A stretch of DNA of 60,529 nt from Clostridiales bacterium (GTDB taxonomy: Bacteria > Bacillota > Clostridia > Oscillospirales > Oscillospiraceae), in contig JAHZGF010000048.1 in NCBI GenBank assembly GCA_019420945.1, forward strand, positions 1 through 60,529, in the 5' to 3' direction. The position numbers were made by a program, and so were the translations under genes. Of this stretch, positions 30,487 through 39,808 are shown piece by piece. Under the pieces are notes generated by a model. The model ran no database searches. It was not told where the DNA came from and saw only the letters and a program-made list of their open reading frames with translations. The first letter of the stretch is position 1, and every line of letters begins with the position of its first letter.

Positions 30487-31242
30487 TCAGAGAAACGCGA
30501 CCACCCGGTACATGAGCATGAAGTGAAACACCGAGCCCATAAGGATGAACAGGTGAAAAATCTCGTGACAGCCAAAGCGGGGATTATCGCGGCCAGGCCA
30601 CTTGACGGCGTAGAGCACGCCGCCCACGGTGTAGAGAATGCCGCCGCCCAGCACCCAGAAAAAGCCGGCAGGGGGGAGCAGGCGCAGCAGGGGGACGAGG
30701 GCCACCACAGCCAGCCAGCCCATGAAGATATAGATGCCGGCGGTGAGCCAGCGGGGGGCGGTGATCCAGGCCAGGGTGAGCACCAGCCCGGCCAGGGCCA
30801 AGGCCCAGATGACACCGAACAGGGCCCAGCCCCAGGCACCGTCGGTGCGGAGCACCACCAGGCAGATAGGGGTATAGGTACCGGCGATGAGGAAGTAGAT
30901 AGAGGCGTGGTCGTACTTGCGCAGGGCGATACGGCCCTTGACGCTGACGTTGCGGCAGTGATAGAGAGTGCTGGCCGTATACAGGCCCACCATGCTCACG
31001 CCGTAGATGAGGAAGGAGACCACGTGCCACGGGCTGAGGGAGAGGGCGGCGCAGCGCAGCAGGAGCAGCACGGTGCCCAGCAGGGCCAGGGCGGCCCCAA
31101 TGCCGTGGGTAATGGCGGACCAGGGACGCAGCCCGTCATAGGGGTCCCGGTCCTTTTCCCGCAGCCTGACCGGGCGCGGCTTTGCCTGGGAAGGATAATA
31201 GAGCATGGCCTTGCGGCGGGGGAGTGCGTTTTCCTGATTCAT
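30487..31242 (-). CDS. Hemolysin III / PAQR-type membrane protein
   Basis: A 251-residue protein with seven predicted membrane helices of the HlyIII (PAQR-like) family. The conserved motifs SITHGIG-like (WSAITHGIGAAL), STLYHC, KYDHASIY and the C-terminal CHEIFHLFIL carry the metal-binding His residues. The ATG at 31242 is chosen because AAAGGTGA precedes it; a GTG at 31251 is the alternative. Bacterial members are widespread; true haemolytic activity is rarely shown and a membrane hydrolase or signalling role is debated. Confidence 0.88.
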   Translation of the reverse strand: MNQENALPRRKAMLYYPSQAKPRPVRLREKDRDPYDGLRPWSAITHGIGAALALLGTVLLLLRCAALSLSPWHVVSFLIYGVSMVGLYTASTLYHCRNVSVKGRIALRKYDHASIYFLIAGTYTPICLVVLRTDGAWGWALFGVIWALALAGLVLTLAWITAPRWLTAGIYIFMGWLAVVALVPLLRLLPPAGFFWVLGGGILYTVGGVLYAVKWPGRDNPRFGCHEIFHLFILMGSVFHFMLMYRVVAFL

Positions 31243-31400
31243 ATGGATCACCTTTCCTTATCTTTAGTATAGCACATGCCGCACAATATAATCAATAGAA
31301 ACTTTAAATATAATTTTTGAAATTATATTCGGTCTCCTGTTCAAAGGGAACAACGCTAGGATATGGCGGAACGGGCGGCACTATGCGGACAAGGCGGCGG

Positions 31401-31429
31401 TTGCCGGAGGGACCGGAGTGTGTTATGAT
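31401..31429 (+). promoter_or_regulatory. Promoter of the two-component system
   Basis: TTGCCG (31401-31406) and TATGAT (31424-31429) are 17 bp apart, about 30 bp before the response-regulator ATG. The leftward half of this 207-bp gap is AT-rich and probably carries the hemolysin III promoter. Confidence 0.6.
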
Positions 31430-31458
31430 AAGAGGCGCGAAACAGGGGAGGGCGGAGC

Positions 31459-32118
31459 ATGGAGCGGATTCTGCTGATAGAAGATGATCAGGCGCTGGGG
31501 CGGGGGATCGCCCTGGCGCTGGCCGGAGAGGGCCGGGAAATCAGGGTGGCGGCCACCCTGGCCCAGGGCCGGGCGGCCCTGGGCGAAGAGGAATACGCGC
31601 TGGTGCTGCTGGATCTCAACCTGCCCGACGGAAACGGACTGGATTTTCTCACCGCGCTGCGGCGAACCAGCGGGGTGCCGGTGCTGATTCTCACCGCCAA
31701 CGACCTGGAGAGTGACCAGGTGGCGGGTCTGGAGCTGGGGGCGGACGACTACATGACCAAGCCCTTCTCCCTGGCGGTGCTGCGGGCCCGGGTGAACCGC
31801 CTGCTGCGGCGGGGGAGCGCCCCGGCGGCCGCGCTGGAGCTGGGGCCCTTCTCCTTCGACTTTGAGCGCCTGCGCTTTATGCGGAACGGGACGGAGGTGG
31901 AGCTGTCCAAGACGGAGCAGCGGCTGCTGCGCCTGCTGGTGGAGCACCGGGGGCAGACCCTGACCCGGGAGCAGCTCCTGGACCGGGTGTGGGACGGGGG
32001 CGAGTTTGTGGATGCCAACGCCCTGTCGGTGGCGGTGAAACGGCTGCGGGACAAGCTGACGGATGCCCCCATCAAGACGGTGTACGGCCTGGGCTACACC
32101 TGGGAGGAAAAACGGTGA
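31459..32118 (+). CDS. OmpR-family response regulator
   Basis: A 219-residue regulator. The receiver domain (about 1-115) has the acidic pocket IEDD, the phospho-acceptor Asp in LVLLDLNLPDG (about residue 52), Thr in LILTAND and Lys in DYMTKPFS. A winged-helix DNA-binding domain follows, ending KTVYGLGYTWE. It overlaps the kinase gene by 4 bp and is followed by an ABC transporter, the usual context of BceR- and VanR-like regulators that respond to cell-envelope stress or antimicrobial peptides. The inducer is not evident. Confidence 0.92.
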   Translation: MERILLIEDDQALGRGIALALAGEGREIRVAATLAQGRAALGEEEYALVLLDLNLPDGNGLDFLTALRRTSGVPVLILTANDLESDQVAGLELGADDYMTKPFSLAVLRARVNRLLRRGSAPAAALELGPFSFDFERLRFMRNGTEVELSKTEQRLLRLLVEHRGQTLTREQLLDRVWDGGEFVDANALSVAVKRLRDKLTDAPIKTVYGLGYTWEEKR

Positions 32119-33017
32119 CCCCGGCGGTGTGCGGGGCCCTGGCCCTGGCGGCGCTGGGGGTGGGCTTCGGGCTGGCCCAGTGGCTCTACACCCGGCGGCT
32201 GCTGGCCCGGCTGGACCGGATGCTCGCCGGTGCGGTGGACGGCAGCTTTCGGGAGAGCCGCTTTGACGAGTCCCGCCTCTCCGCCCTGGAGGGCCGGCTG
32301 GCCCGGTTTCTCAACGGCAGCGCCGCCTCGGCCCGGGAGCTGGAGGGGAAGCGGGCCGCCATACAGACCCTGATCTCCGACATCTCCCACCAGACCAAGA
32401 CCCCCATCGCCAACATCCTGCTGTACGCCTCCCTGCTGGCGGAGGGGGAGCTGTCCCCAGAGCAGGCCGCCCAGGCGGCCACCCTGTCCCGGCAGGCGGA
32501 GAAGCTGTCCTTTCTGATCCAGGCCCTGGTGAAAGCCTCCCGGCTGGAGACGGGGATCATTACCACCGTGCCGGAGCCCCAGCCGGTGGGGCCGCTGCTG
32601 GAGGGGGCGCTGGCTCAGGCCCGTCCCCAGGCGGAGGCCAAGGGGCTCACCCTGGCGGCGGAGCCATGTGGGGCGGCCGCCCGCTTTGACCGGAAGTGGA
32701 CGGCGGAGGCCCTCTTTAATGTGGTGGACAACGCGGTGAAGTACACCCCGGCGGGGGGACGGGTGACCCTCTCCGCTGTCCCCCTGGGGCAGTTCTGCCG
32801 GTTGGACGTGTCCGACACCGGCATCGGCATCCCAGAGGAGGAGCAGGGGCGGATCTTCGGCCGCTTCTACCGGGGCGGCGCTGTGCGGGCGGAGGAGGGG
32901 GTGGGCATCGGCCTCTACCTGGTCCGGGAGATCCTGCGGCGGCAGGGGGGCTATGTCAAGGTGGCTTCCCACCCCGGCCAGGGAACCACCTTTTCCCTCT
33001 ATCTCCCGCGGGAATAG
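32115..33017 (+). CDS. Sensor histidine kinase with minimal sensor region
   Basis: A 300-residue kinase. It starts at the GTG at 32115, overlapping the regulator's stop codon; an upstream open frame is only the regulator read out of phase. One N-terminal membrane helix (about residues 3-25) leaves almost no extracellular loop. The HisKA box ISHQTKTPIANI (phospho-His) is followed by the ATP-binding boxes NVVDNAVKYT, DTGIGIPEEE and GVGIGLYLVREI. With no sensor domain of its own it probably senses through the ABC transporter encoded next, as Bce-type kinases do (inference). Confidence 0.9.
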   Translation: MTPAVCGALALAALGVGFGLAQWLYTRRLLARLDRMLAGAVDGSFRESRFDESRLSALEGRLARFLNGSAASARELEGKRAAIQTLISDISHQTKTPIANILLYASLLAEGELSPEQAAQAATLSRQAEKLSFLIQALVKASRLETGIITTVPEPQPVGPLLEGALAQARPQAEAKGLTLAAEPCGAAARFDRKWTAEALFNVVDNAVKYTPAGGRVTLSAVPLGQFCRLDVSDTGIGIPEEEQGRIFGRFYRGGAVRAEEGVGIGLYLVREILRRQGGYVKVASHPGQGTTFSLYLPRE

Positions 33018-33076
33018 GGCGGATCTTTCCAAACTGTAAGATTTGAGAAAGAGTGTGGAAAGATTGATCCATTACA

Positions 33077-33109
33077 ATGGGTACTGTCAGAAGGCAGTAC
33101 CCATTTTTT
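33077..33109 (+). terminator. Terminator or attenuator before the ABC transporter
   Basis: A 10-bp stem, ATGGGTACTG with its complement, has an 8-nt loop and is followed by TTTTTT. It lies between the kinase stop and the AGGAGGAG site of the ABC gene, so transporter expression is likely separated from or attenuated relative to the two-component genes. Confidence 0.8.
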
Positions 33110-33128
33110 CCACAGGAGGAGATTCCAA

Positions 33129-33797
33129 ATGGCGATTTTGCAGACCAGGGAACTGAAGAAATATTATGGCGCGGGGGACACCCTGGTGAAAGCCCTGGAC
33201 GGGGTGGAGCTGAGCGTGGAGAACGGCGAGTTCGTGGCTATCATCGGCACGTCGGGGTCGGGCAAGTCCACCATGCTGCACATGCTGGGCGGGTTGGACC
33301 GGCCCACCTCCGGCACGGTGACGGTGGACGGCCGGGAGCTGTCCACCCTGAAGGACGAGGAGCTGACCATCTTCCGGCGGCGGAAGATCGGCTTCGTGTT
33401 CCAGGCCTATAATCTGGTGCCGGTGCTCAGCGTATATGAGAACATCGTCCTCCCCATTCAGCTGGACGGCGGCGCGGTGGACGAGAGCTACGTCAGGGAG
33501 GTGATCGCCGTCCTGGGGCTGGAGAAGAAGCTGGACAGCCTGCCCGGGCAGCTCTCCGGCGGCCAGCAGCAGCGGGTGGCCATCGCACGGGCCCTGGCTG
33601 CCAAGCCCGCCATCCTCCTGGCCGACGAGCCCACCGGCAACCTGGACTCCCGCACCAGCCAGGATGTGCTGGGACTGATGAAGGTCACCGGGCAGAAGTT
33701 CGCCCAGACCATGGTGATGATCACCCACAACGAGGAGATCGCCCAGTTGGCCGACCGCATCGTCCGCATCGAGGACGGGCGCATCGTCACGCGGTAA
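33129..33797 (+). CDS. ABC transporter ATPase, MacB/LolD/BceA type
   Basis: A 222-residue ATPase with Walker A GTSGSGKST near residue 40, Q-loop VFQAYNLVPVLS, signature LSGGQQQRVAIARAL, Walker B AILLADEPTGNLD and H-loop MITHNEE. It is the motor subunit for the FtsX-type permease encoded 12 bp downstream. This subfamily usually drives mechanotransmission, lipoprotein or peptide handling rather than simple import. With the adjacent two-component system it probably forms a stress- or peptide-responsive detoxification module. Confidence 0.93.
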   Translation: MAILQTRELKKYYGAGDTLVKALDGVELSVENGEFVAIIGTSGSGKSTMLHMLGGLDRPTSGTVTVDGRELSTLKDEELTIFRRRKIGFVFQAYNLVPVLSVYENIVLPIQLDGGAVDESYVREVIAVLGLEKKLDSLPGQLSGGQQQRVAIARALAAKPAILLADEPTGNLDSRTSQDVLGLMKVTGQKFAQTMVMITHNEEIAQLADRIVRIEDGRIVTR

Positions 33798-33809
33798 GGG
33801 GGCGAGGGT

Positions 33810-36476
33810 ATGAACGTCTCCAACCGCAAGTGTGTGCGCACCCTGGCACGGCGGAGCCTGCGGGCCAGCCGCACCCGCAACCTCATCGCGGTGCTGGCTA
33901 TTGCGCTGACCACGGTGCTCTTTACCTCCCTGTTCACCATCGCCCTGTCCATCAACGACGGATTCCAGCAGAACAACTTCCGGCAGGTGGGCGGCTACTC
34001 CCACGGCGGCTTCAAATACCTGACCGAAGCGCAGTATGAGGCGCTGAAGGACGACCCCCTGATCGGGCAGGCCGGCCTGCGGCGGTTCGTGGGTATGCCG
34101 ACTCAGGACCCTTTCAACAAAGCCCACGTGGAGGTGAGCTACGCCGACGCCAACGACGCCCACTGGATGTACTGCGACCCGGCGGAGGGCCGCCTGCCCC
34201 AGGAGGGTACCGACGAGGCGGCCACCGACACCCACGTGCTGGAGCTGCTGGGCGTGGAGCCGGAGCTGGGGGCCCGGTTCACCCTCACCTTTGATGTGGA
34301 CGGGCATGAGACCACTCAGACCTTCACCCTCTCCGGCTGGTGGGAGTACGACGAGGCCATCGTAGCCAACCACGTGCTCATCCCGGAGAGCCGGGTGGAC
34401 GCCCTGCTGGACGAGGCGGGGGTGAACCCCAACGCCCCGGAGGACGGCATGACCGGCGCCTGGAACCTGGACGTGATGCTCAAGAGCGGCTCGGCCCATA
34501 TCGAGCGGGATATGGAGCAGATTCTGGCCGGCCACGGGTTCCAGAGCGAGGACGCCGCCGGGGAGGGCTATGTCCGCTCCAGCGTCAACTGGGGCTACAC
34601 CGGCGCCCAGCTCGCCAGCGGATTGGACGTCCAGGTGGTGGCCGCCATTGCCGCCGTGCTGCTGCTCATCCTCTTTACCGGCTATCTGATCATCTACAAC
34701 GTGTTCAAGATCTCCGTCACCAACGACATCCGCTTCTACGGCCTGCTCAAGACCATCGGCACCACCGGCCGCCAGCTCAAGCGCATCATCCGCTACCAGG
34801 CACTGGCCCTCTCCCTGGCGGGGATCCCGGTGGGGCTGCTGCTGGGCTGGCTGGTGGGGGCGGGTCTCACCCCGGCGGTGATCGGCCGGCTGAACGGCGT
34901 GACCAATGTTGTGTCCGTCAACCCCGTCCTCTTTGCGGCCTCCGCCCTGTTCGCCCTGGTGACGGTGCTCCTGTCCTGCCGAAAGCCGGGCCGGATGGCG
35001 GCGAAGGTGTCCCCTGTTGAGGCGGTGCGCTACACCGAGGGGAGCAAAACCCGCAGGAAGGCCGGGAAGCGGGCGGGGAAGGGGGTCTCCCTGCTCTCCA
35101 TGGCCTGGGCCAACCTGGGCCGGAACCGGGGCAAGACGGTGGTTACCGTGCTCTCCCTGTGCTTGGCGGTGGTGCTGCTCACCATGACAGTCACCTTCGC
35201 CAAGGGCTTCGACATGGATAAGTATATCGCCGCCTTTACGGCCAGCGACTTCATCCTGGCCGATGCCGGACACTTCCAGACCGGCGGGGAGGTATTCAAC
35301 CCGGACATGGCCCTGCCGGAGGACGCGGTGGAAGAGGTGGAGGCCCGGGGCGGCATCACGGCCGGCGGCCGCACCTACGGCTGCACCTCCCCGGTGGAGG
35401 AGTTCATCACTGAGGAGTACTACCGCTCGGTGTGGGGCCGGTGGAACGACGCGGAAACCCTGGATCAGATGGTGTCCGGCATGGACCGCACGGAGGACGG
35501 CCTGCTGGCCGACCGGGCCCAGCTCTACGGTATGGAGCGGTTTGCCCTGGACCGCCTGACCGTGCTGGAGGGGGATATCTCCAAGCTCTACGAGCCGGGC
35601 GGGCGGTACGTGGCCGCTGTGTACTCCGAGGACGACTACGGCAGCCCGCGGATGGACAGCCACTGGGCCCGCCTTGGGGATAAAATTACACTGCGGCACG
35701 TGGAGGAGTACGAGTACTACAACCCCAACACCGGCGAGGTGTACGGCGGAGAGGAGGACATTCCGGAGGGCGCGCCCTTTGCCGCCCGGGCGGTGAAGTA
35801 CCGGGACCTCGAGTATGAGGTGGCAGCCTTGGTCAGCGTCCCCACCGCCCTGAGCTACCGCTATTACGGGGCCGACGAGTTTATCCTCAACGACCAGACC
35901 TTCCTCCAGGACACCGGCACGGCGGATATCATGTACTACGCCTTTGACGTGGACGACGGCGCGACGGCGGATATGGAGGGCTTTCTCCGGGACTACACGG
36001 AGAACGTCAACCCCCAGCTCGATTACGAGAGCAAGGCCACCTACGCCGCAGAGTTTGAGGGCTTCCGGGGGATGTTCCTGATGCTGGGCGGGGCGCTGAG
36101 CTTCATCGTGGGCCTGGTGGGCGTGCTCAACTTCTTCAACGCCGTGCTCACCGGCATCATCACCCGCAGGCGGGAGTTCGCCGTGCTCCAGTCCATCGGG
36201 ATGACCGGCGGGCAGCTCAAGAAGATGCTGGTGCTGGAGGGCCTCCTCTACACCCTGGCGGCCGTGCTGGCCTCTCTGCTCCTCACCGTGGTCATGGGGC
36301 CGCTGCTGGGTACCGCCGTGAACAGCCTGTTCTGGTTCTTCACCTACCGTTTCACCCTGGCGCCCATCCTGCTTATTTTCCCCATCTTCGTGGTCCTGGG
36401 GTTGGTGATCCCCCTGCTGACCTACCGCTCCATCGCCCGGCACACCGTGGTGGAGCGCCTGCGGGAGGCGGAATGA
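33810..36476 (+). CDS. Large FtsX-type ABC permease
   Basis: An 888-residue permease built from two FtsX units. An N-terminal helix near 25-45 is followed by a large extracytoplasmic domain (about 50-270) and three helices ending near 395. A second helix near 440-460 (VVTVLSLCLAVVLLTMTVTF) precedes a second extracytoplasmic domain of about 300 residues and three more helices (about 765-880), ending VERLREAE. The ATG at 33810 has a purine-rich site upstream. It is twice the usual MacB size, as seen in peptide- or antibiotic-resistance permeases of Firmicutes. Substrate unknown. Confidence 0.9.
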   Translation: MNVSNRKCVRTLARRSLRASRTRNLIAVLAIALTTVLFTSLFTIALSINDGFQQNNFRQVGGYSHGGFKYLTEAQYEALKDDPLIGQAGLRRFVGMPTQDPFNKAHVEVSYADANDAHWMYCDPAEGRLPQEGTDEAATDTHVLELLGVEPELGARFTLTFDVDGHETTQTFTLSGWWEYDEAIVANHVLIPESRVDALLDEAGVNPNAPEDGMTGAWNLDVMLKSGSAHIERDMEQILAGHGFQSEDAAGEGYVRSSVNWGYTGAQLASGLDVQVVAAIAAVLLLILFTGYLIIYNVFKISVTNDIRFYGLLKTIGTTGRQLKRIIRYQALALSLAGIPVGLLLGWLVGAGLTPAVIGRLNGVTNVVSVNPVLFAASALFALVTVLLSCRKPGRMAAKVSPVEAVRYTEGSKTRRKAGKRAGKGVSLLSMAWANLGRNRGKTVVTVLSLCLAVVLLTMTVTFAKGFDMDKYIAAFTASDFILADAGHFQTGGEVFNPDMALPEDAVEEVEARGGITAGGRTYGCTSPVEEFITEEYYRSVWGRWNDAETLDQMVSGMDRTEDGLLADRAQLYGMERFALDRLTVLEGDISKLYEPGGRYVAAVYSEDDYGSPRMDSHWARLGDKITLRHVEEYEYYNPNTGEVYGGEEDIPEGAPFAARAVKYRDLEYEVAALVSVPTALSYRYYGADEFILNDQTFLQDTGTADIMYYAFDVDDGATADMEGFLRDYTENVNPQLDYESKATYAAEFEGFRGMFLMLGGALSFIVGLVGVLNFFNAVLTGIITRRREFAVLQSIGMTGGQLKKMLVLEGLLYTLAAVLASLLLTVVMGPLLGTAVNSLFWFFTYRFTLAPILLIFPIFVVLGLVIPLLTYRSIARHTVVERLREAE

Positions 36477-36500
36477 CAAACGGGCGCAGGATATAAAACG

Positions 36501-36535
36501 AGAGCCGACTTGTTTGACAAGTCGGCTCTTGTTTT
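36501..36535. terminator. Terminator after the ABC permease
   Basis: A perfect 13-bp stem, AGAGCCGACTTGT with its complement, has a 3-nt loop and is followed by TGTTTT. It may also stop transcripts from the convergent catalase gene. Confidence 0.88.
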
Positions 36536-36642
36536 GGCCTATGATAAAAATGCACCCATTAAGACCCTGCGGAGCAAGGGCTTAAGGGAAAGAATGGTTT
36601 ATAAAGCAGAAGAACTCTTGACCACACGGCCCCTGCCGCTTT

Positions 36643-37308
36643 TTATTTTGCAAACTTGGGCCCGGATACTTCATTTCCCGCGAATGCATTGGGGCCGGGG
36701 TTGGACAGGGAGAAATACATCTTTGCCGCCTTAGTCGTACCGAAGTCCTGATTGGAGCCGCTGTCCTGCACCTCATTAAAGGCATCCCGGAACATTTGGT
36801 TGTGCGCCTCCTCACGGTTGAGCAGGAAGTCGATGGTTTCCCGTACCTTTTTGTCCTCAATCTGGCGGTAGAGGTACTCGTATACTACCTTGGCCCGCTG
36901 CTCGGAGGCAATATTGCTCAGCAGATCCGCGCAGAGATCTCCAGTGACAGTGACATAGTCTGCTGTCCAGGAATAGCCGGAGGCGTTGATGAGACCGGGA
37001 TTCAAGCCAAGCAAAACATGTGTTTCGATCTCGCCTGCCTGGACCTTGTCTGCTTCCACGTCATGACCGTTGAGCAGATTGATGGTCTGAGCTACCATTT
37101 CCATGTGGCTCAGCTCCTCCGCCGCGATATCCATAAACAGATCCTTGATCTTGGGGTTTCTGATGCGGAAACTCTGGGACATATATTGCATGGCAGCTTT
37201 TAGCTCGCCGTTGCCGCCGCCGAGCTGCTCCTGCAATAGTGCGGCATACTGAGGATTGGGCTGCTCCACTTCTACTGGATGAAACAGTTGTTTTTCGTGC
37301 TTGAACAA
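36643..37308 (-). CDS. Manganese catalase / CotJC-like protein
   Basis: A non-haem di-manganese catalase of about 221 residues. The metal ligands are visible as AAEELSHMEMV, IASEQRAKVVYEYL and REEAHNQMF in a ferritin-like helical bundle. The start is a TTG at 37308 preceded by AAGGGGTGA; an upstream extension to 37422 is judged non-coding. Relatives are spore-coat CotJC proteins or cytoplasmic catalases that remove hydrogen peroxide. No cotJA/cotJB genes are adjacent, so a stand-alone catalase is likely. Confidence 0.85.
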   Translation of the reverse strand: MFKHEKQLFHPVEVEQPNPQYAALLQEQLGGGNGELKAAMQYMSQSFRIRNPKIKDLFMDIAAEELSHMEMVAQTINLLNGHDVEADKVQAGEIETHVLLGLNPGLINASGYSWTADYVTVTGDLCADLLSNIASEQRAKVVYEYLYRQIEDKKVRETIDFLLNREEAHNQMFRDAFNEVQDSGSNQDFGTTKAAKMYFSLSNPGPNAFAGNEVSGPKFAK

Positions 37309-37462
37309 GCATATCACCCCTTCCGATTGGTTGTGTTTAGCTTTCCGCAATTTAGAAAAGCTATGCGGGCTCTGTTCGTTTTGCATGATACAGGCGGCAG
37401 ATTGAAATACCTTTACCACCAAAAGAATACGATATGCATTAGGAAAGAAAGGTCATATATAC

Positions 37463-38335
37463 TTACAAGGGAGCAATCAAGCCGACTTTACCAGCGCAAA
37501 TTTTTATACGATGCCGCACTAGAGAGATGACGGCCTCCCGCGCGGGGCCCCCATATTTCTTGGGATCGTAGAGCGCGGCGTCATGAGCCAGACAGTCCCG
37601 TAACGCCTGGGTATAGGCGGCCCGAAGCTCCGTGGCGAAGTTGACCTTACACACACCCATGGATACCGCACGCTGCACATCTTCGTCCGGGACACCGGAG
37701 GAGCCATGGAGCACCAGGGGGATATCTACCGCTTCCCGGATCTGAGTCAGCCGCTCAAAGGCCAGCCTGGGCTTGCCCTTGTAGAAACCATGTGCGGTCC
37801 CAATGGCTACGGCTAAAGAGTCGATTCCCGTTTCCCGGACGAAACGGGCCGCCTCGCCTGGATCTGTGTAAAGATCCTCACCTGGCTTGACCTCCAGATC
37901 ATCCTCCTTACCGCCCAGTTTCCCCAGCTCCGCTTCCACACAAGGCCGGGAAGACATCCCGCTTGCCATCTCCACCACTCTGCGGGCCAGGGCGATATTT
38001 TCGTCCAGCGGCAGTTTAGAGCCGTCGATCATCAGGGAGGTATAACCGTCTGACGCGGCCTGCTGACATAGTCCAAACCGGTCTCCGTGATCCAGGTGCA
38101 TAGCCACTGGCACAGACGCCTTACCGGCCATAGCACGGGCCATGGCCGCGAAGACTGCTGGCTCCGCGTATTTTAATGTGGATGGCGTCGTCTGAAGTAT
38201 GACCGGCGCGTGCTCGGCCTCCGCCGCCGCGATGACAGCCTGCATCATCTCCATATTTTCTACATTGAACGCGCCTACCGCATAACCGTTTGCACGGGCA
38301 TCCCTCAAAAGTCCTCTGCTGTTTACCAGTGCCAT
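37463..38335 (-). CDS. kbaY: Tagatose-1,6-bisphosphate aldolase, catalytic subunit
   Basis: A class II, zinc-dependent aldolase of 290 residues (KbaY/GatY) that splits tagatose 1,6-bisphosphate into dihydroxyacetone phosphate and glyceraldehyde 3-phosphate. Zinc ligands and the catalytic Asp appear as AMHLDHGD (His80, Asp82, His83), with later His in GTAHGFYKG and VLHGSSGVPDE. It is the last gene of the A-glycan operon and follows its partner subunit by 52 bp. The two together indicate that the sugar is fed through the tagatose branch used for galactosamine, GalNAc or galactitol. Confidence 0.9.
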   Translation of the reverse strand: MALVNSRGLLRDARANGYAVGAFNVENMEMMQAVIAAAEAEHAPVILQTTPSTLKYAEPAVFAAMARAMAGKASVPVAMHLDHGDRFGLCQQAASDGYTSLMIDGSKLPLDENIALARRVVEMASGMSSRPCVEAELGKLGGKEDDLEVKPGEDLYTDPGEAARFVRETGIDSLAVAIGTAHGFYKGKPRLAFERLTQIREAVDIPLVLHGSSGVPDEDVQRAVSMGVCKVNFATELRAAYTQALRDCLAHDAALYDPKKYGGPAREAVISLVRHRIKICAGKVGLIAPL

Positions 38336-38387
38336 ATAATATTTCCACCCTTTCCGTATTCAAGGCTTTGCTTTCTCCAGATTTGCT

Positions 38388-39710
38388 TCAGTCCCTGAGT
38401 ACCGCATAGAGATAGTCGTCGATGCAGTCCCCCACACGGTCCATCAGGAGGTCTTCAGCCTTGGGAGGCAATATACCCACATGGACTCTGGCGTATTGGA
38501 CTGGCATATACTGGCTGATCAGGGCCATTGGGATGCCTGCTGTGTTCAAATTATCCAGCAGGAGGCGGAGCGCACCCTGCACCTTGCTGTTGGTCAGGTA
38601 ATACCGGGCCCGGTCTGAGTAGCTGAAGGCCCGGGCGTACCGCTTCTCCGGCATAGAGCCATGATAATATTTGGCCCACTGGCCCTGGTCCTCCAGCATG
38701 ACTTGCTCCAGGATCTCACGAAAATGGGAACACGGGAAATCCATCATCCCATACAATTCCCGTTCGATCTGCTCCAGGGCAAACAGTCCTTCCCGGAGGG
38801 CGAAGGTCAGAGCTGGTCCGACCTTGAGAATGGCGATCCCGTCCTCTACCATCTTTCGAAGGCATTGCCGCGGCTGATAATCCGTGGAATGTCCTTCAAA
38901 GACCAGGTTGGGGTGCCGCTTTAAATGCTCCGTCAGGCTGTGGGCGGCCGTCCGGTCATATTCGATCACGCTTTCGTCGGCAAATTCCACCCCGGGCTGC
39001 ACCACAATGGCAACCACACGCTCCCATGCCGCCTCCAAATGATTGGAGCAGAACGCCGCCTGGAACGTGGACAGCGTGGCTTCGCAGTCCTCCGGCGCGG
39101 TTACGGTTACGCTGTCCTCATTTTCCTGGGCGCCGCCTGGGATGGGCACCTCACTGCCGATGATATAGACCGGCGCAGGGGCTTCCGGGTGCCACGCACT
39201 GTATTGGGCAAAAGCTTCCTCGGCGATACGGCAGAGTTGGGCGCCGCGGTGGGCGATCACAACATCCGATAACCGCTCATTGGGAGCGTCGTCCGCCAGG
39301 CACATGCTGGTATCAATATGTATTTTGGAAAAGCCAGCCAGTACATAGGAGCGGATCAGTTCCCCTGCGTTTTTCATTGCCTCAGCCTCGGGAAGATGGG
39401 TCCAGGTCAGCGGACCCAGGTGGTCGCCGCCGCAGAACAGTTTGTCAATCGGGAAATTTTCCTCTTCAGCTAAACGGTTCAGAAACGCCCGGAACGCTAC
39501 CGGGGTCATACCGGTATAGCCGCCGTTCTGGTTCACTTGATTTGCAGTCGCCTCTACCAGCACCACCGTATCACGGTCCTTGGCCCGGCGAAGGGCCGCC
39601 CGAATTACATACTCGTTGGCACTGCAGCAAGAATAGAGGCCCATTTCACGATTCTGTCCGCGCTTTTGCAAGAGTTCAGAAATCGGATTTTGAATTTGTA
39701 GATTGGTCAT
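38388..39710 (-). CDS. kbaZ: Tagatose-bisphosphate aldolase, non-catalytic subunit
   Basis: A 440-residue protein of the KbaZ/GatZ family (fold related to the tagatose-6-phosphate kinase group but acting as a chaperone-like partner of KbaY). It begins MTNLQIQNPISELLQKRGQN. Recognisable segments are GLYSCCSANEYVIRAAL, GGDHLGPLTW and EFADESVIEYDRTAAHSL. The ATG at 39710 with AAGGGGAAG upstream is preferred over 39773. A GC-rich hairpin lies just upstream at 39737-39763. It supplies the second half of the aldolase. Confidence 0.88.
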   Translation of the reverse strand: MTNLQIQNPISELLQKRGQNREMGLYSCCSANEYVIRAALRRAKDRDTVVLVEATANQVNQNGGYTGMTPVAFRAFLNRLAEEENFPIDKLFCGGDHLGPLTWTHLPEAEAMKNAGELIRSYVLAGFSKIHIDTSMCLADDAPNERLSDVVIAHRGAQLCRIAEEAFAQYSAWHPEAPAPVYIIGSEVPIPGGAQENEDSVTVTAPEDCEATLSTFQAAFCSNHLEAAWERVVAIVVQPGVEFADESVIEYDRTAAHSLTEHLKRHPNLVFEGHSTDYQPRQCLRKMVEDGIAILKVGPALTFALREGLFALEQIERELYGMMDFPCSHFREILEQVMLEDQGQWAKYYHGSMPEKRYARAFSYSDRARYYLTNSKVQGALRLLLDNLNTAGIPMALISQYMPVQYARVHVGILPPKAEDLLMDRVGDCIDDYLYAVLRD

Positions 39711-39736
39711 AGCTTCCCCTTTCCTTTTGCACAGAG

Positions 39737-39763
39737 GGCACCCGGCGATAGCCGCCGGGTGCC
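39737..39763. repeat. GC-rich hairpin between transporter and kbaZ
   Basis: The stem GGCACCCGGCG/CGCCGGGTGCC has a 5-nt loop and no T-run. It may be a partial terminator or an RNA-processing site that lowers or separates aldolase expression within the operon. Confidence 0.6.
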
Positions 39764-39808
39764 CCATTGGCACGTTCTGTTTTCAGACGATAAAATTTAA
39801 GAACTTCT

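Noticed and set aside
33087..36479. Very long open frame (about 1,130 codons) on the minus strand opposite the ABC genes
   Set aside because: It is low-complexity (His, Gln, Gly, Val), has no domain or ribosome site, and lies exactly opposite a well-supported ABC ATPase and permease. It arises from the high GC of third codon positions.
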